Source: Ferrimonas balearica (GTDB lineage: Bacteria; Pseudomonadota; Gammaproteobacteria; Enterobacterales; Shewanellaceae). Taken from it: a DNA stretch of 64,000 nucleotides. The stretch spans positions 434,001-498,000 of the forward strand of contig NZ_JAHVHV010000001.1 of NCBI RefSeq assembly GCF_019802085.1. The letters run 5' to 3'. Made by a program: the position numbers and the translations under genes. Positions 46,391 through 55,911 of the stretch are shown piece after piece (position 1 is the first letter of the stretch; each line of letters begins with the position of its first letter). Below the pieces are notes generated by a model. It had not been told where the DNA came from. It did no database searches and was given only the letters and a program-made list of their open reading frames with translations.

Positions 46391-47644
46391 ATGCAAGCGA
46401 ACTCTTCTGCCTCCTCCGACGTGGGGGACAGCGTGCCGACCGCCACCTGGCGTCAGGCCCTGGCAGGCAGCCAGATGCTGTTTGTGGCGTTCGGGGCCCT
46501 GGTGCTGGTGCCCCTGCTGACCGGACTGAACGTCAGCGTCGCCCTCTTTACCGCCGGGATCGGCACCCTGATCTTCCAATTCGTCACCAAGGGCCAGGTG
46601 CCGGTGTTCCTGGCCTCCTCCTTCGCCTTTATCGCTCCCATCTCCTACGGCGTGGCCGAGTGGGGCATCGCCGACACCATGGGTGGCCTGATGGTGGCAG
46701 GCATGGTCTACATGCTGCTCTCTCAGGTGGCCCGGGTCGGGGGTGTCGAGGCGATCAACCGCGTGCTGCCGCCGGTGGTGGTGGGCCCGGTGATCATGGT
46801 GATTGGTCTCTCCCTGGCGCCGGTGGCGGTCTCCATGGCCCTGGGTTACCAGGGGGACACCCAGGTGGTGCCTACCGCCACCGCCCTGACCATCGCTCTG
46901 CCGACCCTGCTCACCGCGCTGCTGGTGGCGATCTGCGGTCGCGGCATGCTGCGCCTGCTGCCGATCCTCTGTGCCATCGTGGTGGGCTACAGCCTGTCGC
47001 TCGCGTTCGGCATCGTCGATTTCAACCCGGTGGTCAACGCCGCCTGGTTCGCCCTGCCGGACTTCACTGCCCCCAGCTTCAACTGGCAGGCGATCCTCTT
47101 CCTGCTGCCGGTGGCCATCGCTCCGGCGGTGGAGCACATCGGTGACATGGTGGCGATCTCCAACGTCACCGGCAAAAACTACGTCAAGAAGCCGGGCCTG
47201 CACCGCACCCTGATGGGCGACGGCCTGGCCACCAGTGCCGCCGCGGCCTTCGGTGGCCCGCCGAACACCACCTACTCCGAGGTGACCGGCGCGGTGATGC
47301 TGACCAAGAACTACGATCCCAAGGTGATGACCTGGGGCGCGCTGTTCGCCATCTCCCTGGCGATGATCGGCAAGTTCGGTGCCCTGCTGATGACGGTACC
47401 CACGGTGGTGATGGGCGGCATCATGATCCTGCTGTTCGGCTCCATCGCCGCGGTGGGGATGAACACCCTGGTCAAGCACCAGGTGGACATGACCGACTCC
47501 CGCAACCTGGTGATCGTGGCGGTCACCCTGGTGTTCGGCATCGGCGGCATGGCCTTCCCCTTCGGCGATTTTGTGCTCGAAGGGATCGCCCTGTGCGCCA
47601 TCACCGCCATCCTGCTGAACCTGGTGCTGCCCAAGTCCCGCTAA
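46391..47644 (+). CDS. uraA: uracil permease, NCS2 family
   Basis: 417 aa with about 14 membrane segments. NCS2 hallmarks: substrate-binding Glu in AVEHIGDMVA (about residue 249) and Asn/Thr motif GGPPNTTYSEV (about 291). Proton-coupled uracil uptake feeding upp. GGAGAAA lies before ATG 46391. Confidence 0.92.
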   Translation: MQANSSASSDVGDSVPTATWRQALAGSQMLFVAFGALVLVPLLTGLNVSVALFTAGIGTLIFQFVTKGQVPVFLASSFAFIAPISYGVAEWGIADTMGGLMVAGMVYMLLSQVARVGGVEAINRVLPPVVVGPVIMVIGLSLAPVAVSMALGYQGDTQVVPTATALTIALPTLLTALLVAICGRGMLRLLPILCAIVVGYSLSLAFGIVDFNPVVNAAWFALPDFTAPSFNWQAILFLLPVAIAPAVEHIGDMVAISNVTGKNYVKKPGLHRTLMGDGLATSAAAAFGGPPNTTYSEVTGAVMLTKNYDPKVMTWGALFAISLAMIGKFGALLMTVPTVVMGGIMILLFGSIAAVGMNTLVKHQVDMTDSRNLVIVAVTLVFGIGGMAFPFGDFVLEGIALCAITAILLNLVLPKSR

Positions 47645-47665
47645 GGGCATGACAGACCAGCACAA

Positions 47666-47695
47666 AGGGGAAGCCGACGGGGCTTCCCCTTTTTT
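47666..47695 (+). terminator. Rho-independent terminator of uraA
   Basis: AGGGGAAGCC-GACGG-GGCTTCCCCT followed by TTTTT: a perfect 10-bp stem. Confidence 0.9.
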
Positions 47696-47772
47696 GTGCC
47701 CGAGAGGGCAGCGCCGGGCGCCGGGGCAGCAAGTTAACCTTTGCCTATGATAGACTTGCCCGAGGATCCGAT

Positions 47773-48840
47773 ATGAGAAGACCAACCGTGCGAACGATTC
47801 TGATGCTGGCCCTCTGGCTGCCCCTGACGGCGATGGCCGCCCAGGTAGATAACCTCTATCGCGGTGAGGTGGAGGTGGCCTCCCGCAGCAACGGGGATCG
47901 CCAGAGTGCGACCCGGGATGCCCTGGCCCAGGTGCTGGTGCGGGTGACCGGTGATGCCGCCATCCTCGAGCGTCCTGAGGCCCAGTCCCTCACCCGTCAG
48001 GCCAACAACCTGCTGCTCAGCTACGGCTACCAGAGCGGGCCGCCGCTCAAGCTGGAGGTGCTGTTCGATCAAAACCGCATCGACGCCCAGTTGCAGCAGG
48101 CCCGCCTGCCCATCTGGGGGGCCCAGCGGCCCCAGACCCTGATCTGGCTGGCCACCGAGCAGGAGGGGGAGCGTCTGATGCTGAGCGATGGCACCGAGGC
48201 GGTCGAGCCGCTCACGGCGGACGCCCAGCGCCGCGGCCTGCCGCTGATGCTGCCCCTGATGGACCTGGAGGACACCATGGTGGTGAGCCTCAACGACGTC
48301 TGGGGCAACTTCGTCGGCCCCATCGCCCAGGCGTCCGAGCGCTACAGCCCCGATTTCTTTTTAAGCGGCCGGGTCAGCCCCGATGGCAACCAGTGGCGCT
48401 ACCAGATGAGCCTGTTTAACCCCCAGGGGGAGTCCGAGTTCGGCATTCGCCGCGCCCTGGTGCGCCGGGACGGGGTGGCCGAGAGTCAGGACGCCGCGGT
48501 GTCGGCGATGCTGGCGGATCTGGCCCAGTACTACGCCCAGCGCTACGCTGCGGTGGCCGGGGATCAGGACAGCCAGAGTCAGCTGGTGTTTGAGCTGGCC
48601 GGGGGCATTGAGCAACTGGTGGCCCTGGAGCGCTACCTGCGCAGCCTGACTCCGGTGCGGGATCTGACCATTCACAGCGTGATGGGCCGGGAGATCACCT
48701 TCGATCTGGAGCTCATCGGTGGGATCCGCGAAGTGGAGCAGCTGCTGTCCCTGGAGCCCCGGGTGACCCTGGTGGAGGTGGAGCCGGGCTTTGCGCAAGA
48801 TCTCGGCGATCAACCCCGCTACCTCTGGCAGGATCGCTGA
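47773..48840 (+). CDS. DUF2066 family exported protein
   Basis: 355 aa with an N-terminal signal peptide ending TAMA-AQV (about residue 22). The N-terminal half (VDNLYRGEVEVASRS...ALAQVLVRVTG) is the DUF2066 hallmark. No catalytic motif is recognised. The gene is commonly found just before hda in Alteromonadales, as here, which suggests a housekeeping envelope role. Confidence 0.85.
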   Translation: MRRPTVRTILMLALWLPLTAMAAQVDNLYRGEVEVASRSNGDRQSATRDALAQVLVRVTGDAAILERPEAQSLTRQANNLLLSYGYQSGPPLKLEVLFDQNRIDAQLQQARLPIWGAQRPQTLIWLATEQEGERLMLSDGTEAVEPLTADAQRRGLPLMLPLMDLEDTMVVSLNDVWGNFVGPIAQASERYSPDFFLSGRVSPDGNQWRYQMSLFNPQGESEFGIRRALVRRDGVAESQDAAVSAMLADLAQYYAQRYAAVAGDQDSQSQLVFELAGGIEQLVALERYLRSLTPVRDLTIHSVMGREITFDLELIGGIREVEQLLSLEPRVTLVEVEPGFAQDLGDQPRYLWQDR

Positions 48841-48898
48841 TCCCAGACCGGGTCGTGGTACACTGGCCCGGTTGATTTGACTGGAGTTCCTTCCACAC

Positions 48899-49606
48899 GT
48901 GACATCCCGTGCCCCAATGCAGCTGTCCCTGGCCGTTCATCTGCCGGATGACGAAACCTTCCAGAGTTATTACCCGGCGGGCAACCAGCAGCTGATCGAC
49001 TCACTGAGACAGGCCGCCTCCGGGGCCGGGGAAACCGTCACCTACCTGTGGGGCAGCGCCAAGTCTGGCCGTACCCACCTGCTGCACGCCGCCTGCGTCC
49101 ACGCCGGCGAGCAGGAGCGCTCCGCCTTCTACCTGCCACTGGGGATCCACGCCTCCATGTCCCCCGCCATCCTCGATGGCCTGGAGGATCTCGCCCTGGT
49201 TTGCCTGGATGACATCGACGCGGTCAGCCGTCACCCCCTGTGGGAGGAGGCGCTGTTCAACTTCTACAACCGGGTGCTGGAGAAGGGCAGCTGCCGCCTG
49301 GTGGTCTCCGCCCGGGCCCCGGCCAACCAGGCCGGCTTCCTGCTGCCGGATCTGGTCTCCCGCCTCAACTGGGGGATCCACTACCAGCTGCACCCCCTCA
49401 CCGACGACGCCAAGCTGGCGGCCCTGCAGCGCCGGGCCAAGATGCGTGGTTTGGAGCTGGAAGAGGAGGTGGGGCGCTTCCTGCTGACCCGCCTGGCGCG
49501 GGATCTGCGGACCCTGTTCGAAGTGCTCGACCGGCTCGACAAGGCCTCCATGGTGGCCCAGCGCCGCCTGACCATCCCCTTCGTCAAGGAAACTCTGCAC
49601 CTCTGA
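48899..49606 (+). CDS. hda: DnaA regulatory inactivator Hda
   Basis: 235 aa AAA+ protein (E. coli 233). The clamp-binding motif QLSL is at residues 8-11. The Walker A-like segment GSAKSGRTHLL is near residue 52, Walker B CLDDID near 102, and the sensor-2 region is at the C-terminus (RDLRTLFEVLDRLD). With the loaded beta clamp it promotes hydrolysis of DnaA-ATP. GTG 48899 or ATG 48917 could be the start. Confidence 0.92.
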   Translation: MTSRAPMQLSLAVHLPDDETFQSYYPAGNQQLIDSLRQAASGAGETVTYLWGSAKSGRTHLLHAACVHAGEQERSAFYLPLGIHASMSPAILDGLEDLALVCLDDIDAVSRHPLWEEALFNFYNRVLEKGSCRLVVSARAPANQAGFLLPDLVSRLNWGIHYQLHPLTDDAKLAALQRRAKMRGLELEEEVGRFLLTRLARDLRTLFEVLDRLDKASMVAQRRLTIPFVKETLHL

Positions 49607-49610
49607 GCCG

Positions 49611-49994
49611 CTACTCCACGGTCACCTGCAACGCGTAATGCTTGGCCGCCGGGAGGGTGGTCTCCCAGGGTCGGCCGTAGGTGAGCTTTAAGGTGACAGT
49701 CCCCGGCCGCCCGGCCACGAAGTGCAAGCGCTCCTCACCCGGCGCCCCAGCCAGTTCGGCGCCGCTGGCGGAGACAAATTCTGGCTCCCCCTCCATCGCC
49801 AGTACCGGCCCGATCTCCTCCGCCAGGTACCAGCCAAAACCGGTGCTGGGATTGGACTCCAGGGCCACCACCAGCGACTGCCCCGGGCTTAGGGTGATCA
49901 CCCGGCCGTTATGGGCCTCATCGACCTCCACCACAGAGGCCTGGGTGCAGCCCGCCATCGCCAGTACCAGTACGCCAACCATTGCCCACTTCAT
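49611..49994 (-). CDS. chagasin-type (I42) protease inhibitor lipoprotein
   Basis: 127 aa. Lipobox AGC at about residues 14-16 (LAMAGC). I42 signatures: NPSTGFGW (about 48) and the RPWE motif (about 108) that enter the active site of papain-type cysteine proteases. It probably protects the cell surface or periplasm against cysteine proteases. It converges on hda and is not in an operon. Confidence 0.82.
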   Translation of the reverse strand: MKWAMVGVLVLAMAGCTQASVVEVDEAHNGRVITLSPGQSLVVALESNPSTGFGWYLAEEIGPVLAMEGEPEFVSASGAELAGAPGEERLHFVAGRPGTVTLKLTYGRPWETTLPAAKHYALQVTVE

Positions 49995-50100
49995 TTCGGC
50001 CTCCGAGGTTTTTGACCGCCAGAGTATAGGCCAGGACTGTCGGGCAAAGCCTTGAGGGACTAATACTTACCTCTGCCAATCGCAAAAGGGGGAGGGGCCT

Positions 50101-51636
50101 GTGCGCGCGATGCTGCTGGGGATGGCCCTGCTGCTGGTCGGTTGTGCCGGGTTGCCGGACAACACCCAGCGCCAGGACAGCCGGATGATCCGGGATGTGG
50201 ACGACACCCTGCTGGGGCGGTTGACGGCCTCCATGACCGAGTCCCGCCCCGGGCTGACCGGGATCTACGAGCTAGGGGAGCCGATCAACGCCTTTGTGGC
50301 ACGCCTGGCGATGATCGAAACCGCCGAGAAGAGTCTCGACCTGCAGTACTACATCTGGCACGACGACATGACCGGCCGGCTGCTGCACAACCGCCTGCTG
50401 CAGGCGGCGGACCGGGGGGTGCGGGTACGCCTGCTGCTGGACGATCTGGACACCGCCGGTAAGGACACCATGCTGCACCTGCTGGACGCCCACCCCAACA
50501 TTGAGATCCGCCTGTTCAACCCCTTCCCCCACCGCGGCAGTCGCCTGGTGGGCTTTGCCACCGACTTCGGCCGGCTCAACCGACGGATGCACAACAAGAC
50601 CATCACCGCCGACAACAGCGTTACCGTACTCGGGGGGCGCAACATCGGTGACGAGTATTTCAATGCCGACGATGAGGTGGTGTTTGGCGATCTGGACGTG
50701 CTCTGTGTTGGGGTGGCGGTGGAGGAGGTCTCCATCCAGTTCGATCTCTATTGGAACAGCCCTTGGGCCTACCCAATGGCGCTGTTTCGAGAGGGGCCGC
50801 CCATCACCGAGGGTCAGCAGGCGGCCTTTCGGCGCCTCTCCGATGCGGAGCTTGAGGTGGCCCGGGAGAGCCGCTACGCCGACGCCTTGAAGCAGACGGA
50901 GATGGCCCGGGCCGATGCCCTGACGCAACTGGACCTGACCTGGGGCGTCGCCCGGGTGGTGTACGACGACCCCGGCAAGGTGGGGGGGCTCAGCTTGTCC
51001 ACCGACACCCATCTGGCGCCGGAGCTGCTCAAGTCCATGGCCACCTCCGAGAACGACCTGCTGATCATCTCCCCCTACTTTGTCCCCGGGGATCGCATGG
51101 TGGCCTACTTCGATGACATGGTCCGTCGCGGGATCCGGGTGCGCATCGTCACCAACTCCCTGGCCGCCAACGACGTGCCCGTGGTGCACGCTGGCTACAG
51201 CCGCCGGCGCCAGGCCCTGGTGGCCAGCGGGGTGGAGCTGTATGAGTACAAGGTGGACCTGGACGCCGACGGCAATCGCCCCCGCAGCCGGGTGTGGCAG
51301 GGGGCTTCCCGGGGCAGCTTGCACGCCAAGACCCTCACCTTCGACCAGCGCTTTATGTTCGTCGGCTCCTTCAATCTGGACGCCCGCTCGGTGCTGCTCA
51401 ACACCGAAATTGGCGTGTTGTTTGAGAGCCCCACCTACGCCCAGCGGCTGTCAGACAACGTCGAAGCCAATGGCCTCATCAAGGCTTACCGCCTGGAGCT
51501 GGAGGAGGATGAGCTGCGCTGGGTGACGCTGGAGGCGGACGAGCTGGTGCGCTACGACACCGAGCCGGACACCAGCTGGTGGGACCGCTTTTCCAACTCG
51601 GTGCTGCGCTGGTTTGTCCCGGAGAGCCAGCTCTAG
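50101..51636 (+). CDS. phospholipase D family lipoprotein, ClsC-like cardiolipin synthase
   Basis: 511 aa from GTG 50101. Lipobox VGC (about 13-15, LLLVGCAG). Two HKD motifs: HNKTITADNSVTVLGGRN (about 162) and HAKTLTFDQRFMFVGSFN (about 409). This is the ClsC/YmdC pattern: phosphatidyl transfer making cardiolipin. No YmdB partner gene is nearby. Its stop overlaps the next gene, on the other strand, by 4 bases. Confidence 0.82.
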   Translation: MRAMLLGMALLLVGCAGLPDNTQRQDSRMIRDVDDTLLGRLTASMTESRPGLTGIYELGEPINAFVARLAMIETAEKSLDLQYYIWHDDMTGRLLHNRLLQAADRGVRVRLLLDDLDTAGKDTMLHLLDAHPNIEIRLFNPFPHRGSRLVGFATDFGRLNRRMHNKTITADNSVTVLGGRNIGDEYFNADDEVVFGDLDVLCVGVAVEEVSIQFDLYWNSPWAYPMALFREGPPITEGQQAAFRRLSDAELEVARESRYADALKQTEMARADALTQLDLTWGVARVVYDDPGKVGGLSLSTDTHLAPELLKSMATSENDLLIISPYFVPGDRMVAYFDDMVRRGIRVRIVTNSLAANDVPVVHAGYSRRRQALVASGVELYEYKVDLDADGNRPRSRVWQGASRGSLHAKTLTFDQRFMFVGSFNLDARSVLLNTEIGVLFESPTYAQRLSDNVEANGLIKAYRLELEEDELRWVTLEADELVRYDTEPDTSWWDRFSNSVLRWFVPESQL

Positions 51637-52199
51637 CGCCAGCGGGGGCCGACGATCCAGGCCACCATGGAGTAGCGCACCCCGCGGGTGATGGGGGTGA
51701 CTCGGTGCATCACGAAGCTGGGGAAGGCGACGATGGTGCCCCGCTCCCGAGGCGCCGGCTTGTTTTTGTTGGTGTAGAAAAACTCCAGCCCGCCCCCTTC
51801 GTACTGGGCCGGATCCGACAGCTGCACCGAGACGCTGATCTTGCGTCCCGAGGTCTTGGCGCCATTGTCCATGTGCCAGGTGTAGAACCCCTCATCGGAC
51901 TCATGGTAGCGGGCCACCTGCAGCCGGCCCTCGAAGCGGTCGATGTCGAAATCGAAGTGCTGGCGGTTGAGCCGCTGCACCACCTGCCACAGCCGCTGAT
52001 AGGCCCAGTCGAATGTCTGACGATCCAGCCAGTGCACCTTGGAGCGGCGGATGCTGTTGTCCCCCACTCGGCCGGCGATGGTGCCGTCCATCAGATCGGC
52101 GTTGGCGGCGGCGATGATGCGGTCCATCTCCTCGGCGCTGAAGCAGGGCTCCTGCACCACGTGACGATCGAAACCTTCGACGGGGGGCGTTTGCGTCAT
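51633..52199 (-). CDS. 2-oxoglutarate/Fe(II)-dependent oxygenase (prolyl hydroxylase-like)
   Basis: 188 aa. Double-stranded beta-helix with HMD (H-x-D, about residue 108), distal His in MHRV (about 166) and 2OG-binding Arg in GVRYSMV. It has the fold of P4H/PKHD-type hydroxylases. The substrate is unknown. ATG 52199 is preferred; the long frame from 52364 runs into the exporter gene's end. It is followed upstream by a DMT exporter in the same direction. Confidence 0.8.
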   Translation of the reverse strand: MTQTPPVEGFDRHVVQEPCFSAEEMDRIIAAANADLMDGTIAGRVGDNSIRRSKVHWLDRQTFDWAYQRLWQVVQRLNRQHFDFDIDRFEGRLQVARYHESDEGFYTWHMDNGAKTSGRKISVSVQLSDPAQYEGGGLEFFYTNKNKPAPRERGTIVAFPSFVMHRVTPITRGVRYSMVAWIVGPRWR

Positions 52200-52254
52200 G
52201 GGCACACTCTTTGGGGAGGCATAACAAAAACCTAGACCAGCGATGGCGGGCTGA

Positions 52255-53097
52255 CTAGGTGCGCCGGGCGTTGGCGCTGACCACCAGGGCGATCCCCCCC
52301 AGCACCAGCGCCGAGGCCAGTACCAGACGAGCGGTGACCAACTCCCCGGCCAGCAGCACCCCACCCAGGGCGGCCAACAACGGGGCGGCCAGTTGGACCA
52401 CTGCGGCGGTGGTGGTGGAGAGCGCGGTCAGGGCCCGGTACCAGAGGGCGTAGCCCAGGGCCGAGGTAAGGGCGCCGGAGGCCACCGCCAGGGCCAGGCC
52501 GCGGCCACTGGGCCAGGACTCCGGCCAGGCCAGCAGGGCCAGGGGCAGCGCAAAGGGCAGGGTGCGCAGGAAGTGCCAGGCGGTCTGTTGCAGCGGCGCC
52601 GGGCTGCCCCGTCCGGCCAGGGTGTAGCCGGCCCAGGCGATGCCCGCCAGGGCCATCAGGGCCGCCGCACCCGGAGCCGGGGCGTGCAGGCCCGGGCTCA
52701 GCAGCACCACCAGACCCGCGAAGGCCAGCGCCAGGCCCAGCCACTGCCAGTGGCCCAGGGAACCCTGACGCAGGGCCGCCAGGATCATGGTGATCTGCAC
52801 GGCACCGAACAGGATCAGCGCCCCGGTGCCGGTCTCCAGGGCCAGGTAGGCGTAGGAGAAGGCGATGGCGTAGACGAACAGGGTCAGGCCGCCCCACCAG
52901 GAGCCCCGGGCGTTGGCCACAGGCGCGCGTCCGACCAGCAGCAGCCAGAGGGTCAGCACCCCGCTGACCAGCCGCACCATGGTGAAGCTGGCCGCATCGA
53001 TGCTGCCGTCCGCCAGGGCCAGGCGGCACAGTACCGAGTTGCCGGCAAAGGCGATCAGGGCCGCCAGGGTATAGAGGCTGGTGCTCAGGGGCGTCAT
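52255..53097 (-). CDS. DMT-superfamily (EamA) transporter
   Basis: 280 aa, about ten hydrophobic helices in two EamA repeats (about residues 5-130 and 145-275). GALTSALGYALWYRAL is the typical EamA motif. Probable exporter of a metabolite; substrate unknown. It lies 55 bases before the 2OG oxygenase gene and may be co-transcribed with it. Confidence 0.85.
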   Translation of the reverse strand: MTPLSTSLYTLAALIAFAGNSVLCRLALADGSIDAASFTMVRLVSGVLTLWLLLVGRAPVANARGSWWGGLTLFVYAIAFSYAYLALETGTGALILFGAVQITMILAALRQGSLGHWQWLGLALAFAGLVVLLSPGLHAPAPGAAALMALAGIAWAGYTLAGRGSPAPLQQTAWHFLRTLPFALPLALLAWPESWPSGRGLALAVASGALTSALGYALWYRALTALSTTTAAVVQLAAPLLAALGGVLLAGELVTARLVLASALVLGGIALVVSANARRT

Positions 53098-53135
53098 GGC
53101 CGGTTCCGTTTAGGCAATCTACTGAGGTATAGGCG

Positions 53136-53162
53136 AAAAAAACCGGGGCGGGGCCCCGGTTT
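53136..53162 (-). terminator. Rho-independent terminator
   Basis: Minus strand: AACCGGGGC-CCC-GCCCCGGTT followed by TTTTT, just beyond the stop of the HExxH lipoprotein gene. Confidence 0.85.
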
Positions 53163-53170
53163 GGTTGTGC

Positions 53171-55105
53171 TCAGTGCAGCAGCGGCGGGCTGTAGCGATG
53201 TCGGCTGCCCTGGTGCCAACGCCCTTCCAGGGCCGGGCCCGGCAGGCTCAGGGCCTCGGGCTGGGCCAGGGCGGGGGCCGCCGCCGGGGCGGTCAGCTGC
53301 AGGTTGCCGCCCCAGGAATCGCCGGGGCGCATCGGCACCGGGGTGTCCAGGGTGGCAATCAGGTCGTTCACCTCCGGCAGGATGGCGTTCAGCACCAGCG
53401 ACAGGCGGTTGGCCAGGTCACCCTCGCCGATGCGACCGCGCTGACCCCAGTCGACGATCAGGGTATCGGCGGTGAGCACCGGCGGCAGGTTGGTGACCGC
53501 CACATCCCGGTGGATCCCCAGGCGGTGCTGCATCATCGCCTCCTCGAACAGCATCGCCAAGTCTTCCCGCTCGGTGGAGTAGGCGTAAAAGTCGCTGGCG
53601 TAATCCGGCGCGAAGAAACCGGTCACATCCGAGGGCAGGTAGGCCTTCTCGGCGTCCGTGGCCGACTCCCCCTGGAAGTTGACCCCGGCCAGGCCGTACA
53701 GCTCCTGGCTGTTGAGCGGGTAGCTGTTGTTGAGCTGGTCGGAGACGATCCCCTCGTCCACCCGGGCCAGGTAGGCCTCCCACAGGGTGGGGGCGTTCAG
53801 GCTGCCGTGGGTGCTGCGGGGGAAGAAGTCGTTGGCGTGGGCCAGCTCATGGTAGAGCAGCGAAGCCAGATCCGGCTCCAGTTCCGACCAGGGACGCTCG
53901 AAGCGGGTCCATCGGGGGTAGTAGAGGCTGGCGTAGTCGTTGTTCCTGACGTAGCGCCAGGGCATCAAAAACTGCAGCTCGGAGCCGAAGCCGGAGCGGT
54001 AGTCCGGGGCCTCGTTGATGGTGTCCCGCTGCCAGGGCTGGGTCCAGAGATCTTCCGGGTCCAGGTAGATGGCGCCGGTGACCACCCAGTAGAAGGAGGG
54101 GCGCACGTCGTAGCTGATCACCACCGCAGAGACGGCGCTCAGCAGGCGACGGAAATCGCCGTTGTCGTCCCGCTCCCGCAGGAAGGTTTCGAACTGCTCG
54201 CCCATCCAGGGGTGGGAGACCAGCACCCGGTCCAGCACCTCGTCGATGGTGGGATCGCCACTGCCGTCACCAATCAACGGCAGGGCGCTCATAGCGCAGG
54301 GGTCGACGATCAGCGGGTTGTAGACGCAGCCCTCCAGACCGTCTCGCCAGGGGCTGTCCTGGCGATAGGCCTGCACCCGGGCAAAGCCGGGCTTCTGCAG
54401 CCCCTCGGCCACCAGGCCCATCAGGGAATCGCTGGGCGGGGTCACCTCGTTGGTCACCAGCACCCAGGCCAGATCTTCGCCGCTGCCAGTGGTGGTGGTG
54501 CCGGTGGCGCGGAACACCAACAGGGTGTCCTCCTGCACCATGGGGGTGGTGAAGGCCAGCAGCTCCGGCTCCTCGTTCACCCAGTTGCTCACCGCCGGGC
54601 CGCTCACCTGCTCCCATCGAATGTCCCCCGGCAAGAGGCCATTGGCGTTGAGCGGCTGCACCCGCAGGCTGACCCGGTTGCCCTCGGTGACCATGTGATC
54701 CCGCAGGATGTTGACCCCGTCGCTGCTGCCGGCGGCGGTGAAGCTCACCGTTTCGGCTTCGCTCTCACCGGCGGCATTGGTGGCGGTGACCTGGAACTGG
54801 TAGTTGCCGCTGGCGGGGATCTCGAAGGCCGCCAGGGGGCCGGTGGGGTTGGCGATGTTGACCGCCGGACCGGTCAGCTGCTCCCACTGGTAGCGAAAGA
54901 GTCGGCTGTCCGCGCCCTCGATCCGGGCCCGCAGGGCGATGGCCTGGCCCACGGCCTGACCATCATCGGAGCGGGTGAGGCTGAGGCTGCCTTCCGGGGA
55001 GGGGCCCGGGCCGGGTCCGGGATCCGGGTTCGAACTGTCCCCGCCACTGCCGCCACAGGCGGCCAGGCCAAGGGTCAAAAGGGTTACCAACGTCCATCTG
55101 GTCAT
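53171..55105 (-). CDS. large lipoprotein with PKD-like domains and an HExxH metallopeptidase-like domain
   Basis: 644 aa. Lipobox AAC at about residue 15-17 (LGLAACGG), a Pro/Gly-rich linker, then two PKD/Ig-like beta domains (about 40-220; RYQWEQLTGPAV and IRWEQVSGPAV). The C-terminal half holds YHELAHANDF with His419, Glu420 and His423, the HExxH zinc motif. An acidic segment EREDLAMLFEEAMM about 100 residues later could supply a third ligand. I cannot place it in a known peptidase family. It is anchored outside the cytoplasm and may act on cell-surface proteins or peptidoglycan. Stands alone. Confidence 0.7.
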   Translation of the reverse strand: MTRWTLVTLLTLGLAACGGSGGDSSNPDPGPGPGPSPEGSLSLTRSDDGQAVGQAIALRARIEGADSRLFRYQWEQLTGPAVNIANPTGPLAAFEIPASGNYQFQVTATNAAGESEAETVSFTAAGSSDGVNILRDHMVTEGNRVSLRVQPLNANGLLPGDIRWEQVSGPAVSNWVNEEPELLAFTTPMVQEDTLLVFRATGTTTTGSGEDLAWVLVTNEVTPPSDSLMGLVAEGLQKPGFARVQAYRQDSPWRDGLEGCVYNPLIVDPCAMSALPLIGDGSGDPTIDEVLDRVLVSHPWMGEQFETFLRERDDNGDFRRLLSAVSAVVISYDVRPSFYWVVTGAIYLDPEDLWTQPWQRDTINEAPDYRSGFGSELQFLMPWRYVRNNDYASLYYPRWTRFERPWSELEPDLASLLYHELAHANDFFPRSTHGSLNAPTLWEAYLARVDEGIVSDQLNNSYPLNSQELYGLAGVNFQGESATDAEKAYLPSDVTGFFAPDYASDFYAYSTEREDLAMLFEEAMMQHRLGIHRDVAVTNLPPVLTADTLIVDWGQRGRIGEGDLANRLSLVLNAILPEVNDLIATLDTPVPMRPGDSWGGNLQLTAPAAAPALAQPEALSLPGPALEGRWHQGSRHRYSPPLLH

Positions 55106-55144
55106 ACTTCGACTCCTGTCAGTGTTGACCTTGGCCGGGGTGGC

Positions 55145-55537
55145 TCAGGTCTTGGATGATTTCTTCTTCAGCCCCAACCCCAGCTCGCGACCACGGTGGC
55201 GGGCGTAGTAGGTACTGGCAAACAGCCACAGCAGCAAGCTGGCCAGCACCACCGAGGCGATAAGGCGCTCATCGGGGTTGACCCACCAGCTGGTGGCGGC
55301 CCACAGCAGGTACAAACTGGCGATAAAGCCCGACCAGGCGTGGGTGTAGGCTTTGCCCTTGATCAGCCCTACGGCGGGCAACAGCAGGGGGATCAGCAGC
55401 GCCACCTTGAAGCCCAGGCTGTAGCCGTTGTCGGCGCCCAGCACCAGGCTCCATAAAGGCAGCAGGATCAGACTGATAAGGTAGCCTACCCGGGCCAGGT
55501 TCAGCCAGCGGGCAGTGGTGGTGGCCATCTCGCTCAC
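55145..55537 (-). CDS. DUF2069 membrane protein
   Basis: 130 aa with four hydrophobic segments and a basic C-terminus (KKKSSK). Family DUF2069 recognised by size and topology. It overlaps arsC by 4 bases, so it is the second gene of an arsC operon. Function unknown. Met4 (55528) is an alternative start. Confidence 0.75.
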   Translation of the reverse strand: MSEMATTTARWLNLARVGYLISLILLPLWSLVLGADNGYSLGFKVALLIPLLLPAVGLIKGKAYTHAWSGFIASLYLLWAATSWWVNPDERLIASVVLASLLLWLFASTYYARHRGRELGLGLKKKSSKT

Positions 55538-55887
55538 GGCAGGATCTCCAGCACCGCTTCCGGCGGCCGGCCCAGGGCAGCACGCTCACCGACGATCACT
55601 ACCGGGCGCTCGATGAGCTTGGGGGTGGCGACCATGGCGGCCAGCAGGGCCGCATCGTCGGCCCCGGCCAGGTTCTGCTCCTTGTACTCCGCTTCCTTGG
55701 TGCGCATCAGCTGACGCGGTGCCAGGGCCAGCTTGGCCAGCACCGACTGGATCTCGGTGTCGCTGGGCGGGGTGTCCAGGTACTTCACCACCTCCGGCTC
55801 GATGCCGCGCGCTTCAATCAGGGCCAGGGTCTGTCGGCTCTTGGAGCAGCGGGGGTTGTGCCAGATCACGACGGTGGTGTCACTCAT
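55534..55887 (-). CDS. ArsC-family reductase (YfgD-like)
   Basis: 117-aa thioredoxin-fold ArsC family protein. The catalytic Cys is Cys14 in NPRCSKSR, and Arg residues in TKEAEYKE and IERPVV are typical. Glutaredoxin-dependent arsenate reductase in E. coli relatives, although YfgD-type proteins are not linked to arsenic resistance here. Position next to bepA as in E. coli (yfgD-bepA). Confidence 0.85.
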   Translation of the reverse strand: MSDTTVVIWHNPRCSKSRQTLALIEARGIEPEVVKYLDTPPSDTEIQSVLAKLALAPRQLMRTKEAEYKEQNLAGADDAALLAAMVATPKLIERPVVIVGERAALGRPPEAVLEILP

Positions 55888-55911
55888 GTCAGTTCCTTCT
55901 TGGGTTGGGTC

